A stretch of 64,000 bases of DNA. Origin: Actinomadura xylanilytica (lineage in GTDB: Bacteria; Actinomycetota; Actinomycetes; Streptosporangiales; Streptosporangiaceae). Numbering within the stretch: position 1 is the stretch's first letter; every line of letters starts with the position of its first letter. A program made the position numbers and the translations under genes. The DNA lies in the NCBI RefSeq assembly GCF_030283145.1, contig NZ_JASNWE010000002.1:1404307-1468306 (forward strand), read 5' to 3'. This document shows positions 17,096-27,904 of this stretch, one piece after another. A model generated the notes under the pieces. The model ran no database searches, was not told where the DNA came from, and saw only the letters and a program-made list of their open reading frames with translations.

Positions 17096-17382
17096 AGTCG
17101 ATCATCGAGCTCACGAAGCCGGCCGTCGCTGGGCGAAATGACCAGCGCCCCGGACGTCTTTGGTGACGCTTTACCGTTTGCGGTGCAATGATCGCCGCTG
17201 GCGAAGTTCGGCCGGCGGTCGAGCGTTCCGCCTGGATGAAATGGCGCTGATATCCCCTTGAAGGCTGCTAAAGCCCACGCCTGATGAAGGAGATCGGCTC
17301 GCGGGGTCGATGCTCTTTGGGTGGGCATGCTCGATTTTTCAAATTGCCGCGCAAGAGCTTCCGGGGGCCCTAGCTTTCTGGC

Positions 17383-19071
17383 ATGACTGACCACGTCTTG
17401 GTCGAGGCGCTGCGCGAGCGCGATCCAGACGCCCCGGCGTCGGTATACGACGCGTACGCCGAGCGGCTCTACGCGTACTGCTGGTTCCGGCTGCGCGGAC
17501 AGGGCGCGGCACAGGCGGCGCTGCGCGACACGTTCACGGTTGCTGAAGCGCACATCGCCAAGCTGCGCGATCCGGATCGGTTCGGGCCGTGGCTCTACGC
17601 CATCGCCCGGCAGGAGTGCGAAGGGCGCCAGCCCTGCGGAGAGCAGCCGCCCGACCTACCGGCCGCCGGTGACCACCAGGAGGACGTCGACCAGCGGATC
17701 GTCGCGTCGCGGGCCGTGCTGGCGCTCTCCCCGCTCGCCCGGGAGATCTTGGAGCTGCGGATCCGGCACCAGTTGTCGGTGCCCGATCTGGCCGCCGTGT
17801 TCGACCTGCCAGCCAAGGACGCCCAGGCGGCGCTCGACCGCGGGCATGACGAGCTGGAGACGGCGCTGACCGCTGAGATCCTCGCCCACCAGGGCCCGCA
17901 CGGTTGTGTCGAACGGGCGCTGCTTCTACAGGAACGGCATGGCGAACTGTCCCGCGAACTGAGCGGACGGCTGACCCGCCACGCGTTGGACTGCATTGTC
18001 TGTAAAGCGTTTCGGCCGCGCGCCGTCTCTGCGGCAAAGGTGTACGGGATGCTGCCGAAAGCCGAAACTCCCGAAGGGCTTCGGCGGCGTGTCATAAGCA
18101 GCTTCCAGGACACCGAGCCTGTGGGGGAGCGCCTCTCCGCCGCGGATCGGATCACCGAATTCACTCCTGATGGATTCCCGAGGCCACCTCAGCGCCAGAC
18201 GGTGTCCCCAGAGCCGGCTCTGCCGCTCCAGCGTGCACGATTTCCGTGGTCGCGCCGCCTGGGCACGAGTGCCGCGGCGGGGGCCCTCCTGCTATCGCTC
18301 GGTGGTGGCGTCTCCGTGCTCTACGGCGTGTCCGGAGCGAGCGATCAGAACGTGGGCCCGGCGGCTTCTGAAGGAGAAGAGCGCCCGGTGTCCGGTGCGG
18401 AGTGGCCTGAGGTCCGGTCGCTCGGCAGGCCGGGCGCAGGAGGGGCCGGCGGCACCCTTACCGCCTCGGCGACGTTCCCGCTGGGCGCTCGCACTCCGTC
18501 TGCGCCGTCCACATCGTTCGCTCCGCCACCTGATCCGCGGTCGTTCCCGCCCGCTCCCAGCACCGGCGCCTCCTCGGGAGCGGGTCACTCCACCAGTGCC
18601 GGGACGCTCGTGGTCTCCGCATCCGCTCTCGACCTGGCAGGCGGTGCGAACGGCTCCATCGAGTTGCAGGCGGCCGGTGGCCCGGTCACTTGGCTGGCGA
18701 GGGCCTCGGGGCCCGTACGGCTGAGCCGGTCGTCCGGACGGCTGGAGGCAGGGCAGTCGATGACTCTCGGCGTGCACGTCGTCCGCAAGGCCCGTTCGTC
18801 AGGCGAGGGCCGTATCGACTTCGCGCCTGGAGGACCACGCGTCCGCGTCACTTGGCGTCCTGCGGACAATGGTCCCGGACACGCGCCCGTCCCCGTGTCC
18901 CCGCCGGGGACGGTACCGGGGACGACACCCGGAACGACGGCGCCGGGTTCGGCCCCTCCGCCTTCGCCGTCCGAGTCCGGTCGGCCGGGTGGTCAGTCGC
19001 CGTCTTCCGACACGCCGCCGCCGTCGAACGACTCTCCGCCGCCTGCCGGACAGCCGGAACCAGTCCCGTAA
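17383..19071 (+). CDS. Sigma-70-like / zinc-finger / transmembrane / BACON-like fusion protein
   Basis: 562 aa from ATG 17383. Residues about 12-90 resemble ECF sigma region 2 (VYDAYAERLYAYCWFRLRG...RFGPWLYAIARQEC) and about 110-165 region 4 (LSPLAREILELRIRHQLSVPDLAAVFDLP). His200-x3-Cys204-x2-Cys207 (HALDCIVC) is the motif of zinc-binding anti-sigma domains. A membrane helix follows at about 290-312, then a Pro/Ser/Gly linker and an extracellular beta domain at about 405-495 (LVVSASALDLAG...VTWLARASG...GRIDFAPGG) resembling BACON domains, and a Pro-rich tail. Sigma factor and tether appear fused in one chain, with the sigma part inside and a possible sugar- or wall-binding part outside. Families of ECF factors with such extensions are known in actinobacteria. 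Region 2 is weakly conserved, so promoter activity is not certain. Confidence 0.8.
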   Translation: MTDHVLVEALRERDPDAPASVYDAYAERLYAYCWFRLRGQGAAQAALRDTFTVAEAHIAKLRDPDRFGPWLYAIARQECEGRQPCGEQPPDLPAAGDHQEDVDQRIVASRAVLALSPLAREILELRIRHQLSVPDLAAVFDLPAKDAQAALDRGHDELETALTAEILAHQGPHGCVERALLLQERHGELSRELSGRLTRHALDCIVCKAFRPRAVSAAKVYGMLPKAETPEGLRRRVISSFQDTEPVGERLSAADRITEFTPDGFPRPPQRQTVSPEPALPLQRARFPWSRRLGTSAAAGALLLSLGGGVSVLYGVSGASDQNVGPAASEGEERPVSGAEWPEVRSLGRPGAGGAGGTLTASATFPLGARTPSAPSTSFAPPPDPRSFPPAPSTGASSGAGHSTSAGTLVVSASALDLAGGANGSIELQAAGGPVTWLARASGPVRLSRSSGRLEAGQSMTLGVHVVRKARSSGEGRIDFAPGGPRVRVTWRPADNGPGHAPVPVSPPGTVPGTTPGTTAPGSAPPPSPSESGRPGGQSPSSDTPPPSNDSPPPAGQPEPVP

Positions 19072-19284
19072 TGCCTGGCCAGTACCGATGCCCCCGTTAC
19101 GGCAGGGGTATTCGGCGCCTGTCGCCGAGCACCGCACCGCTTCGTCGTCATTCGAAATCATTTCCCGGCCGTTCGACCGTGCTGCGTCTGGCCAGCGGAT
19201 CGAATCGCGGAAGCGTCGTCTGGAGCGGCGCCTCGGCAGCGCCCAGGAACACGCCGCCTCCGTTCAGCGTGCGCGTGGTGGACC

Positions 19285-19413
19285 TCCGGACCGCATGTGT
19301 CCCTGCGGTCATTGCGCGCGGGTGACCTGGTCTTCTTCGCCCACGACACATCGGAACCCGACACGATCCACCATGTCGGCATCTTCATCGGCGCCACCCG
19401 TGCACTCGGCTGA
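19285..19413 (+). pseudogene. C-terminal remnant of an NlpC/P60 peptidoglycan hydrolase
   Basis: One frame ending at TGA 19411-19413 reads PHVSLRSLRAGDLVFFAHD then TSEPDTIHHVGIFIGATRAL. 'RAGDLVFF' followed by 'HHVGIFIG' is the catalytic-histidine part of the NlpC/P60 (C40) fold. The catalytic Cys region (DCSG) and N-terminus are absent upstream in all frames that I could follow, and there is no start codon with an SD. It is therefore a truncated relic. The intact family member at 59081 shows the expected complete layout. Confidence 0.75.
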
Positions 19414-19480
19414 CCGCGTGCGCGGCGCACGGGAACGGTCCTGCCGAAGGCGTGGCCTCGAGCGCGCGGGGGAAGGCGAA

Positions 19481-19517
19481 AACCCTTCCGTACGGCCGGG
19501 GGCCATACGGAAGGGTT
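19481..19517 (-). terminator. Intrinsic terminator of ppa
   Basis: AACCCTTCCGTACGGCC (19481-19497) pairs with GGCCATACGGAAGGGTT (19501-19517), 17 bp with one mismatch and a GGG loop. On the - strand the stem is followed by a TTTT tract, placing it as the terminator for ppa, whose stop is at 19570. Confidence 0.88.
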
Positions 19518-19569
19518 CGACGTGCCTCGTCGTGGACGGCCGGGAGCGGACCGTCGCCGTCCTCGCGAT

Positions 19570-20061
19570 TCAGTGGCCTCCCTGGTCGACCGCGCGCTTG
19601 CGGGAGCGCTCGATCTCGGCCTCTGCCTCGACCCGGCCCACCCAGCTGGCGCCCTCGACGGACTTGCCCGGCTCCAGGTCCTTGTAGACCTCGAAGAAGT
19701 GCTGGATCTCCAGGCGGTCGAACTCCGGGACGTGGTGGATGTCGCGAAGGTGCTCCTGCCGGGGGTCGGTCGCCGGAACGCAGAGGACCTTGTCGTCACC
19801 ACCGGCTTCGTCGGTCATCCGGAACATGCCGACGGCGCGGCAACGGATGAGGCAGCCGGGGAACGTAGGCTCCTGGAGGAGGACGAGCGCGTCGAGCGGA
19901 TCGCCGTCCTCTCCCAGGGTGTCCTCGATGAACCCGTAGTCCGCCGGGTACTGGGTGGAGGTGAACAGCATCCGGTCCAGCCGGATGCGGCCCGTCTCGT
20001 GGTCCACCTCGTACTTGTTCCGCTGGCCCTTCGGGATCTCAATGGTGACGTCGAAATCCAA
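19570..20061 (-). CDS. ppa: Inorganic pyrophosphatase (family I)
   Basis: 163 aa, translated from TTG 20061 behind GGAGGACATC; the conserved N-terminus (M)DFDVTIEIPKGQRNKYEVD begins exactly here, while the longer open frame has no conserved sequence. The enzyme hydrolyses pyrophosphate from biosynthesis to two phosphates and needs Mg2+. Active-site features: EIPKGQRNKYEVD, YPADYGFIEDT, and the signature GEDGDPLDALVLL with its metal-binding Asp residues; 'EHLRDIHHVP' and 'FEVYKDLEPGKSVEG' complete the family pattern. Length is normal for bacterial family I. It is divergent from the DD-carboxypeptidase gene, as in many actinomycetes. Confidence 0.97.
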   Translation of the reverse strand: MDFDVTIEIPKGQRNKYEVDHETGRIRLDRMLFTSTQYPADYGFIEDTLGEDGDPLDALVLLQEPTFPGCLIRCRAVGMFRMTDEAGGDDKVLCVPATDPRQEHLRDIHHVPEFDRLEIQHFFEVYKDLEPGKSVEGASWVGRVEAEAEIERSRKRAVDQGGH

Positions 20062-20147
20062 GATGTCCTCCGCTCCCTGCGCGGTCGCAGTGATTAGTCT
20101 TTCGGGAGTCTGAGCGGGTGAGGCCGACCCCCACAGGGTGGGTGTTC

Positions 20148-20159
20148 CCTTATATAAGG
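20148..20159. promoter_or_regulatory. 12-bp palindrome in the divergent ppa / DD-carboxypeptidase promoter region
   Basis: CCTTATATAAGG is a perfect AT-centred palindrome, unusual in this GC-rich DNA, and lies 10 bp before the first possible start of the carboxypeptidase gene. It offers a TATAAG-like -10 element on both strands, so it may be the core of a divergent promoter rather than an operator. Confidence 0.45.
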
Positions 20160-20169
20160 ATGTCGCACG

Positions 20170-21594
20170 TTGGTGAGTGGTGAGTGGGAGAGGGGCGGTA
20201 GCGTGCCTGCACGGGGCCGCACCCTCGCTCTGGTGTCGCTGTCCCTCCTTAATGTCTTCACCGCCGTCGCGGCGCTCGCAGTGGTCAAACTCACACCGGA
20301 TCGACATCTGTCGCCCCAGCCGCCCAGTGTGGCCGAACGCGATCTCGTCTCCGCGACCGCGTCCCTGCCCGCCGCGGATTCGTCCTCGGCGCGCGTACCG
20401 AACGCCTCTACCTTGGCGGGGCGGCTGTCCGGACTGATCGGCGGCCCCGGCGCGAAGATCAACGCGGTGGTGATCGACGCCGTGACCCGCCGGCCACTGT
20501 TCGAGCAGCGCGCCGATCGGCCCGCCACCCCGGCCAGTACCACCAAGCTGGCCACGACGGTGGCGACGCTCGCCGCGCTCGGCCCCGGGCACCGGATCAC
20601 CACACAGGTCGTCCGTGGTGCCGGGGGCGGCATCGTACTGGTCGGAGGCGGGGATCCTACCTTGACGGCCCTTCCCGCGCGCCCGGGCGCTACGCATCCG
20701 CCTTACGCCTCGCTGACGGACCTGGCCCGGCAGACCGCCGCGTCCCTCAAGGCGGCCGGCGTACAGCGCGCCCGCGTGGACTATGACGCGTCGGCGTATC
20801 AGGGACCGCGCGTCGCCGCCGGATGGAAGCCCAACTACCTGCCTGACGGCGAGGTGGCTCCGGTCAGCGCACTGACACTGGACGAGGGCCGGGTCGCTCC
20901 CGGAGACCCGACGCAGAAGTCCCGGGTGGCGGATCCGCCCTCTTCCGCTGCGGCCGCGTTCGCGCGACTGCTGACCCGTAACGGCGTGTACGCGAAGCGT
21001 GGCCGTCGCGTTGCCGCGCCTCAGGGCGCGGCGCGCCTGGGCGCTGTGCAGTCACCTCCGGTGTCCGCACTGATCGAGCATCTGATGACCGAGAGCGACA
21101 ACGACGTGGCCGAGGCGATGGCGCGGCAGGTCGCGATCAAACTGGGCCGTCCGGCGTCGTTCGCGGACGCGGCGCAGGCCGTGCGGCAGGTGCTGGCGGG
21201 CCTCGGCGCCGCCGAGGGCGTCCAGGTCAACGACGGCAGCGGGTTGTCGCCGCTCAACCGGATCACTCCGCTCGCGCTCGCACGGCTGGCGTCGCTGGCC
21301 GCCTCACCCGACCATCCTGAACTGCGTTCGGTCATCACCGGGCTGCCGGTCGCGGGATTCTCCGGCACGCTCCGGCCGCCTCGCTACACGGTCGCGGCGA
21401 GCCAGGCCGGCGCCGGGACGGTCCGGGCCAAGACCGGGACGCTCGCGGGCGTCAGCACCCTCGCAGGGGTGGCCTACGACGCCGACGGGCGCCTGCTGGC
21501 CTTCGCCTTCATGGCGGGCGACGGCAAGAGCCCCGTCGACCCCGGCAAGCTCGACCGTCTCGCGGCTACGGTCGCCTCCTGCGGGTGCGGCTGA
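20170..21594 (+). CDS. dacB: D-alanyl-D-alanine carboxypeptidase / DD-endopeptidase (PBP4 class, S13)
   Basis: 474 aa from GTG 20170; GTG 20203 behind GAGAGGGGCGG is an alternative start. An N-terminal membrane anchor/signal (RTLALVSLSLLNVFTAVAALAVV) exports it. The three penicillin-binding motifs are present: SxxK at Ser123 (ASTTKLA), SDN at Ser309 (TESDNDVAE) and KTG at Lys421 (RAKTGTLAGV). The large insert between the first two motifs (about 180 residues) is typical of class C PBP4 enzymes, which trim or cleave peptide cross-links in peptidoglycan. It is followed by a DUF2342 zincin, tilS and hpt, a conserved actinobacterial order. Confidence 0.95.
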   Translation: MVSGEWERGGSVPARGRTLALVSLSLLNVFTAVAALAVVKLTPDRHLSPQPPSVAERDLVSATASLPAADSSSARVPNASTLAGRLSGLIGGPGAKINAVVIDAVTRRPLFEQRADRPATPASTTKLATTVATLAALGPGHRITTQVVRGAGGGIVLVGGGDPTLTALPARPGATHPPYASLTDLARQTAASLKAAGVQRARVDYDASAYQGPRVAAGWKPNYLPDGEVAPVSALTLDEGRVAPGDPTQKSRVADPPSSAAAAFARLLTRNGVYAKRGRRVAAPQGAARLGAVQSPPVSALIEHLMTESDNDVAEAMARQVAIKLGRPASFADAAQAVRQVLAGLGAAEGVQVNDGSGLSPLNRITPLALARLASLAASPDHPELRSVITGLPVAGFSGTLRPPRYTVAASQAGAGTVRAKTGTLAGVSTLAGVAYDADGRLLAFAFMAGDGKSPVDPGKLDRLAATVASCGCG

Positions 21595-21813
21595 AGCCGT
21601 CTCCTGCGGGTGCGCTGGACCTTGTACGGCCCGCGTTCGGCCAGTGCTGCCCTCCGCGCGTGTGCGCGAGGGAAGCGGGGGCGGCACGTGCCGACGGGGG
21701 ATCCGGGACGGCGCGTGTGGACGCTCTCGTACGGGAGATAACCAGAACGGTTGTTCGTTGAACGATCGTGCAGGGCGCTCCGGCGCCACGTGTTGAAACG
21801 TACGGTGGAGTAC

Positions 21814-22983
21814 ATGAGCGCCTCAATGATCGACTGGAACCTGGCGGTTCAGACGGGTACCCGTCTCGTCCGGCCGGGGCCGCAGGTCAGCCATGCCGAG
21901 GCCCGCGAGGTCGTGGCCGAGCTGCGGGAGCTGTCCGGGCTGGCCCACGGGCACGTGCGCGACTTCACCGGCATGGCCTCGGAGATCGATCCGGCGCCGG
22001 CGACGGTCGTCGACCGTCCCGGCTGGATCCGCGCCAACGTGGACGGGTTCAGGGTGGTGCTCGAACCGCTCATGGAGCAGATGCAGGAGCGGCGCGGCCC
22101 CGGCCTGCTCGGCGGCGGGGCGGGCACCGTGGTGGTCGAGGCGATCGGCTCCCGGGTCACCGGCATGCAGGTCGGCGGGATCCTCGCGTACATGGCCAGC
22201 CGGGTGCTCGGGCAGTACGAGCTATTCCTGCCGCCCGACCCGTCCGGTCTCGCGCCCACGGGCCGCCTGACGCTCGTCGCGCCCAACATCGTCCACGTCG
22301 AGCAGGAGCTCGGTGTCGACGCGCGCGACTTCCGGCTGTGGGTGTGCCTGCACGAGGAGACGCACCGCGCGCAGTTCACCGGGGTCCCCTGGCTGCGCGA
22401 GTACGTGCAGGACCAGATGACCAGGTTCCTGCTCGCCTCGGATCTCGATCCCGGGGCGATGCTGGACCGCATCCGGGACGCCGCGGAAGCGGTCGCCGAC
22501 GCGGTGCGCGGGGGCGACTCCAACCTCATCGACGCGATCCAGACGCCTGAGCAGCGCGAGATCCTCGACCGGCTCACCGCGGTCATGACGCTCGTCGAGG
22601 GCCATGGCGACTATGTGATGGACGCCGTCGGCCCCGAGGTCGTCCCGTCGGTGCAGCAGATCCGCGCGCGCTTCCAGGGACGCCGTGACGGCGGTTCGCG
22701 GATGGACAAGACGATCCGCCGGCTGCTCGGCATCGACCTGAAGATGAAGCAGTACGCCGAGGGCTCACGGTTCGTGCACCGGGTCGTCGCCGACGCGGGC
22801 ATGGACGGGTTCAACCAGGTCTGGCAGTCGCCCGAGACCCTGCCGACCCATGCCGAGATCAAGGAACCGGCCCTCTGGCTGGAGCGGGTCGTCCGTTCCC
22901 GCTCCCTCGACGCCTCCTCGCCGGCGGTGGACGCGCCCTCCCCAGCGGCGGACGGGACTCCTCCTGACGCGAACGAGGCCTGA
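21814..22983 (+). CDS. Zincin-like metallopeptidase, DUF2342 ('coenzyme F420 biosynthesis-associated') family
   Basis: 389 aa from ATG 21814 (MSASMIDWNLAVQTGTRL) behind GGTGGAG. The family is recognised by 'IDWNLAVQTG', 'RDFRLWVCLHEETHRAQFTGVPWLREY' with an HEETH zinc-binding helix (about residues 184-188), and 'VTLVEGHGDYVMDAVG', which offers Glu and His as further ligands. No signal peptide. Family members sit between dacB and tilS in most actinobacteria; the name linking them to F420 comes from gene association and no activity can be derived here. The low-complexity Ser/Pro tail is probably disordered. Confidence 0.92.
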   Translation: MSASMIDWNLAVQTGTRLVRPGPQVSHAEAREVVAELRELSGLAHGHVRDFTGMASEIDPAPATVVDRPGWIRANVDGFRVVLEPLMEQMQERRGPGLLGGGAGTVVVEAIGSRVTGMQVGGILAYMASRVLGQYELFLPPDPSGLAPTGRLTLVAPNIVHVEQELGVDARDFRLWVCLHEETHRAQFTGVPWLREYVQDQMTRFLLASDLDPGAMLDRIRDAAEAVADAVRGGDSNLIDAIQTPEQREILDRLTAVMTLVEGHGDYVMDAVGPEVVPSVQQIRARFQGRRDGGSRMDKTIRRLLGIDLKMKQYAEGSRFVHRVVADAGMDGFNQVWQSPETLPTHAEIKEPALWLERVVRSRSLDASSPAVDAPSPAADGTPPDANEA

Positions 22984-23044
22984 GGCCGCCGAGGTATGGC
23001 TCCATAGCGCCGGGCCGGTAGCGGCCGGATGGTAGAGATTTCCC

Positions 23045-24055
23045 ATGGGCCCTGATCCGGCGGTGGCGGCGGTACGGCTGGCGGTTCGGCGCGTGCTCGC
23101 CGAGCTGCCGCCTGACTCGATGGTGCTCGCGGCGTGCAGTGGAGGCGCCGACTCCCTGGCTCTGGCCGGTGCGCTCGCCTTCGAGGCGCCCCGTTCGGGA
23201 CGTCCGGCCGGGGGGGTCACGATCGACCATGGCTTGCAGGACGGCTCGGACGACCACGCCGCCGCCGTTGTACGCACTCTGGCGGGCCTTGGGCTGGACC
23301 CTGCCGGGTCCGTGGCGGTCGACGTGGGGGAGGAGGGCGGCCCCGAGAACGCCGCCCGTACGGCCCGCTACGCAGCTCTGGACGCGACGGCGGTCCGGCT
23401 GCGAGCCTCCGCGGTACTCCTCGGCCATACACGGGACGACCAGGCGGAGACGGTCCTGCTGGGGCTGGCTCGTGGTTCAGGGGCACGGTCCCTCGCCGGG
23501 ATGCCGCCCTCGTTCGAACGCCGCCACTCCTCGTCCGAAGGGGTGCGCTACAGGCGGCCGTTGCTGGAGCTCGACAGGGCGACGGTGCGGCGCGCGTGCC
23601 TGGCAATGGGGCTGGACCCCTGGGACGACCCGCACAACGACGACGAGGCCTACGCGCGTGTGCGCGTCCGGCATGAGGCATTGCCCACTCTGGAGCGCGT
23701 GCTGGGGCCGGGAGTGACCGACGCCCTGGCGCGCACGGCCCGGATGCTGCGCGATGACGCTGACGCCCTGGACGCCCTTGCTGCGCGCGCGTACGCGGAT
23801 TTCGACGCGACGGAGGGCCCCGAGAAGGTCGCGCTTCTGCTGAAGGGACTCGACGACCTGCCCGCCGCCGTAAGGACCCGGGTGCTGCGGACCGCGGCGA
23901 TCCAGGCGGGCAGTCCACCGGGTACGCTCGCGGCCGTCCACGTCGACGAAGTGGATCGGCTGGTCACGGACTGGCATGGGCAGCGGCACGTCGACCTGCC
24001 CGGAGGTCTACGCGCTTTCCGGCGGTATGGGAGGCTGCTGTTCGGTCCGGTTTGA
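23045..24055 (+). CDS. tilS: tRNA(Ile)-lysidine synthetase
   Basis: 336 aa from ATG 23045. The N-type PP-loop CSGGADSLAL (about residues 31-40) binds ATP. Other family blocks are VTIDHGLQDGSDDHA, GHTRDDQAETVLLGLARGSG and RPLLELDRATVRRAC. TilS ligates lysine to C34 of the CAT-anticodon tRNA-Ile so that it reads AUA and is charged with isoleucine; the gene is essential in most bacteria. The protein lacks the long C-terminal domains of E. coli TilS, as usual for actinobacteria. It precedes hpt and ftsH. Confidence 0.96.
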   Translation: MGPDPAVAAVRLAVRRVLAELPPDSMVLAACSGGADSLALAGALAFEAPRSGRPAGGVTIDHGLQDGSDDHAAAVVRTLAGLGLDPAGSVAVDVGEEGGPENAARTARYAALDATAVRLRASAVLLGHTRDDQAETVLLGLARGSGARSLAGMPPSFERRHSSSEGVRYRRPLLELDRATVRRACLAMGLDPWDDPHNDDEAYARVRVRHEALPTLERVLGPGVTDALARTARMLRDDADALDALAARAYADFDATEGPEKVALLLKGLDDLPAAVRTRVLRTAAIQAGSPPGTLAAVHVDEVDRLVTDWHGQRHVDLPGGLRAFRRYGRLLFGPV

Positions 24056-24152
24056 CACCGCGTCGTGTGTGTTCGGTCACGTGACGCGTTCGCCTCAAGG
24101 TGGCGTCCGCCCGCGCGGGCGGACGAGTGGTCGCGACAACGAGGGTGGGGTT

Positions 24153-24716
24153 GTGGACGAGAAGGACCTGGGCAGGGATCTGGCAGAGGTGCTGATCCCC
24201 GAGGATCGGCTACAGGCCAAGGTGCGGGAACTCGCCGCGCAGATCGACACCGACTACACCGGCAAGGACCTGCTGCTCGTCGGCGTCCTCAAGGGCGCCG
24301 TGATGATCATGGCGGACCTGGCGCGGTCGCTGCACACGCCGGCCTCGATGGACTGGATGGCGGTCTCGTCGTACGGCTCGGGCACCAAGTCCTCGGGCGT
24401 CGTGCGGATCCTCAAGGACCTCGACACCGACATCATCGACCGCCACGTGCTGATCGTGGAGGACATCGTCGACTCCGGTCTCACCCTGTCCTGGCTGGTC
24501 AGCAACCTGCGCTCGCGCGGCCCGGCCTCGCTGGAGATCTGCGCGCTGCTGCGCAAGCCGGAGGCGGTCAAGACCGACCTCGACGTCAGGTACATCGGGT
24601 TCGACATTCCCAACGAGTTCGTCATCGGGTACGGGCTCGACTACTCGGAGAAGTATCGGAATTTGCCTTTTGTGGGCACTCTCGCGCCCCACGTGTACGG
24701 AGGCGACGGAGCCTGA
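24153..24716 (+). CDS. hpt: Hypoxanthine phosphoribosyltransferase
   Basis: 187 aa from GTG 24153 (VDEKDLGRDLAEVLIPEDRLQ), behind GAGGGTGGGG. The PRPP-binding signature is VLIVEDIVDSGLTLSWLV; the flexible-loop region SSYGSGTKSSGVVRILKDL and the substrate segment NEFVIGYGLDYSEKYRNLPFVG are both present. The enzyme salvages hypoxanthine and guanine to IMP and GMP. The tilS-hpt-ftsH order is widely conserved. An upstream in-frame start would overlap tilS and is not needed. Confidence 0.96.
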   Translation: MDEKDLGRDLAEVLIPEDRLQAKVRELAAQIDTDYTGKDLLLVGVLKGAVMIMADLARSLHTPASMDWMAVSSYGSGTKSSGVVRILKDLDTDIIDRHVLIVEDIVDSGLTLSWLVSNLRSRGPASLEICALLRKPEAVKTDLDVRYIGFDIPNEFVIGYGLDYSEKYRNLPFVGTLAPHVYGGDGA

Positions 24717-25209
24717 GCGGGCCGCCCGGGAGTCGACCAGGAGTCGCCCGGGGTCCGGCCGAGGGCTCGCCGAGGACGCTCGCAAGAGCCCCGGAAGGGC
24801 CCGGCGGGCCCGGCGGAGGCCCCGTGGTGGACCGGCGGCGGTGCGGTGGTGGACGGCCGGAGCGGGCGGACACTCCCGGATGATTCTCGATCGGCCGGTG
24901 AAGGGCACGAAAAGTACGTCAGGGAACAAGGGCCCCCGACCGATCGTTGCAAGGGACGTCGACGGGTATATCGGATGGATCAGGGGATCGGCGCTGGCTG
25001 CGTCCTCTGTGCGGTGCGGTGTACCGTCGGTGTTCCGGGTCCTCGGGCCCGGGAGCCACATGATGGAGACCGCCTCGGCGGGTGTGCGCCCCAGGCGAGG
25101 GCCCGCCGTGTACGAGATCGGTTCGCAGTGGTGCCCGTCCCCATGGCGGGCGAGGATCGTACACAGACGTTGGTCAGGAGGGACGGGCCCCGTAGGGGTA
25201 ACCGGATAA
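24717..25209. other. 493-bp intergenic region upstream of ftsH
   Basis: No convincing gene. The last 100 bp contain a spaced inverted repeat: GTGTACGA at 25108-25115 and TCGTACAC at 25157-25164, 41 bp apart. A GGAG at about 25178 and GGGGTAACC at 25194-25202 lie nearer the ftsH ATG. The length suggests that ftsH has its own promoter and possibly a regulated leader. Confidence 0.5.
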
Positions 25210-27213
<2,004 letters not shown>

Positions 27214-27218
27214 TCGCT

Positions 27219-27842
27219 TTGGCTCTCCCGTACGACGAGGACGCGCCGGTCGGGGCCGTCACCGGCATGCCGGACTTCGACCATGGCCGGGTCGAGCGGG
27301 CGGTGCGCGAGATCCTGTTCGCGATCGGGGAGGACCCCGATCGCGACGGGCTCCGCGACACCCCCGCCCGCGTGGCGCGCGCGTACGCCGAGCAGTTCGC
27401 CGGGCTCCGGCAGGCGCCCGAGGACGCGCTCAACAAGGTGTTCGAGGCCGACCACGACGAGATGGTCCTGGTCAAGGACATCGAGGTCTACTCGACCTGC
27501 GAGCACCATCTGACGCCGTTCCACGGGCTCGCGCACGTGGGCTACACGCCCAACAAGAAGGGGCAGATCACCGGGCTGTCCAAGCTGGCCCGGCTGGTCG
27601 ACGTGTACGCCCGCCGGCCGCAGGTCCAGGAGCGCCTCACCAGCCAGGTCGCCGACGCGGTGATGCGCATCCTGGAGCCGCGCGGCGTCATCGTGGTGAT
27701 CGAGGCCGAGCATCTCTGCATGACCATGCGGGGCGTGCGGAAGCCCGGCGCCCGGACGGTCACCTCCGCCGTGCGCGGCGACTTCCGGGATCACGCCGAG
27801 ACCCGCGCCGAGGCGATGAGCCTCATCCTGGGCCGCGCCTGA
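27219..27842 (+). CDS. folE: GTP cyclohydrolase I
   Basis: 207 aa from TTG 27219, 5 bp after ftsH; ATG 27267 is a shorter alternative. Family blocks: VREILFAIGEDPDRDGLRDTPARVARAY, the zinc/substrate region YSTCEHHLTPFHGLAHVGY with Cys and two His, and the C-terminal IEAEHLCMTMRGVRKPG that supplies another Cys ligand. It converts GTP to 7,8-dihydroneopterin triphosphate, the first step of folate synthesis. A strong terminator follows, so it ends the ftsH transcript, while the later fol genes start separately. Confidence 0.97.
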   Translation: MALPYDEDAPVGAVTGMPDFDHGRVERAVREILFAIGEDPDRDGLRDTPARVARAYAEQFAGLRQAPEDALNKVFEADHDEMVLVKDIEVYSTCEHHLTPFHGLAHVGYTPNKKGQITGLSKLARLVDVYARRPQVQERLTSQVADAVMRILEPRGVIVVIEAEHLCMTMRGVRKPGARTVTSAVRGDFRDHAETRAEAMSLILGRA

Positions 27843-27904
27843 TCCCAGGGCGCGGGCCGGAGGTGTGGGCACTACGCTCACTGCACGGCCTGCACATTCT
27901 GTGA

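Larger units (their letters stand above)
19072..19569. other. Intergenic region holding a gene remnant and a terminator
   Basis: The 498 bases between the sigma-like gene and ppa contain no intact gene. They hold an NlpC/P60 C-terminal remnant (19285-19413) and the ppa terminator hairpin (19481-19517), described separately. Confidence 0.7.

Noticed and set aside
13609..17553. A 1314-codon open frame suggesting one giant protein
   Set aside because: Only the part after GTG 16254 has conserved VIT-VWA sequence; the upstream part is antisense to or in another frame of merR and beyond. High GC keeps stop codons rare.
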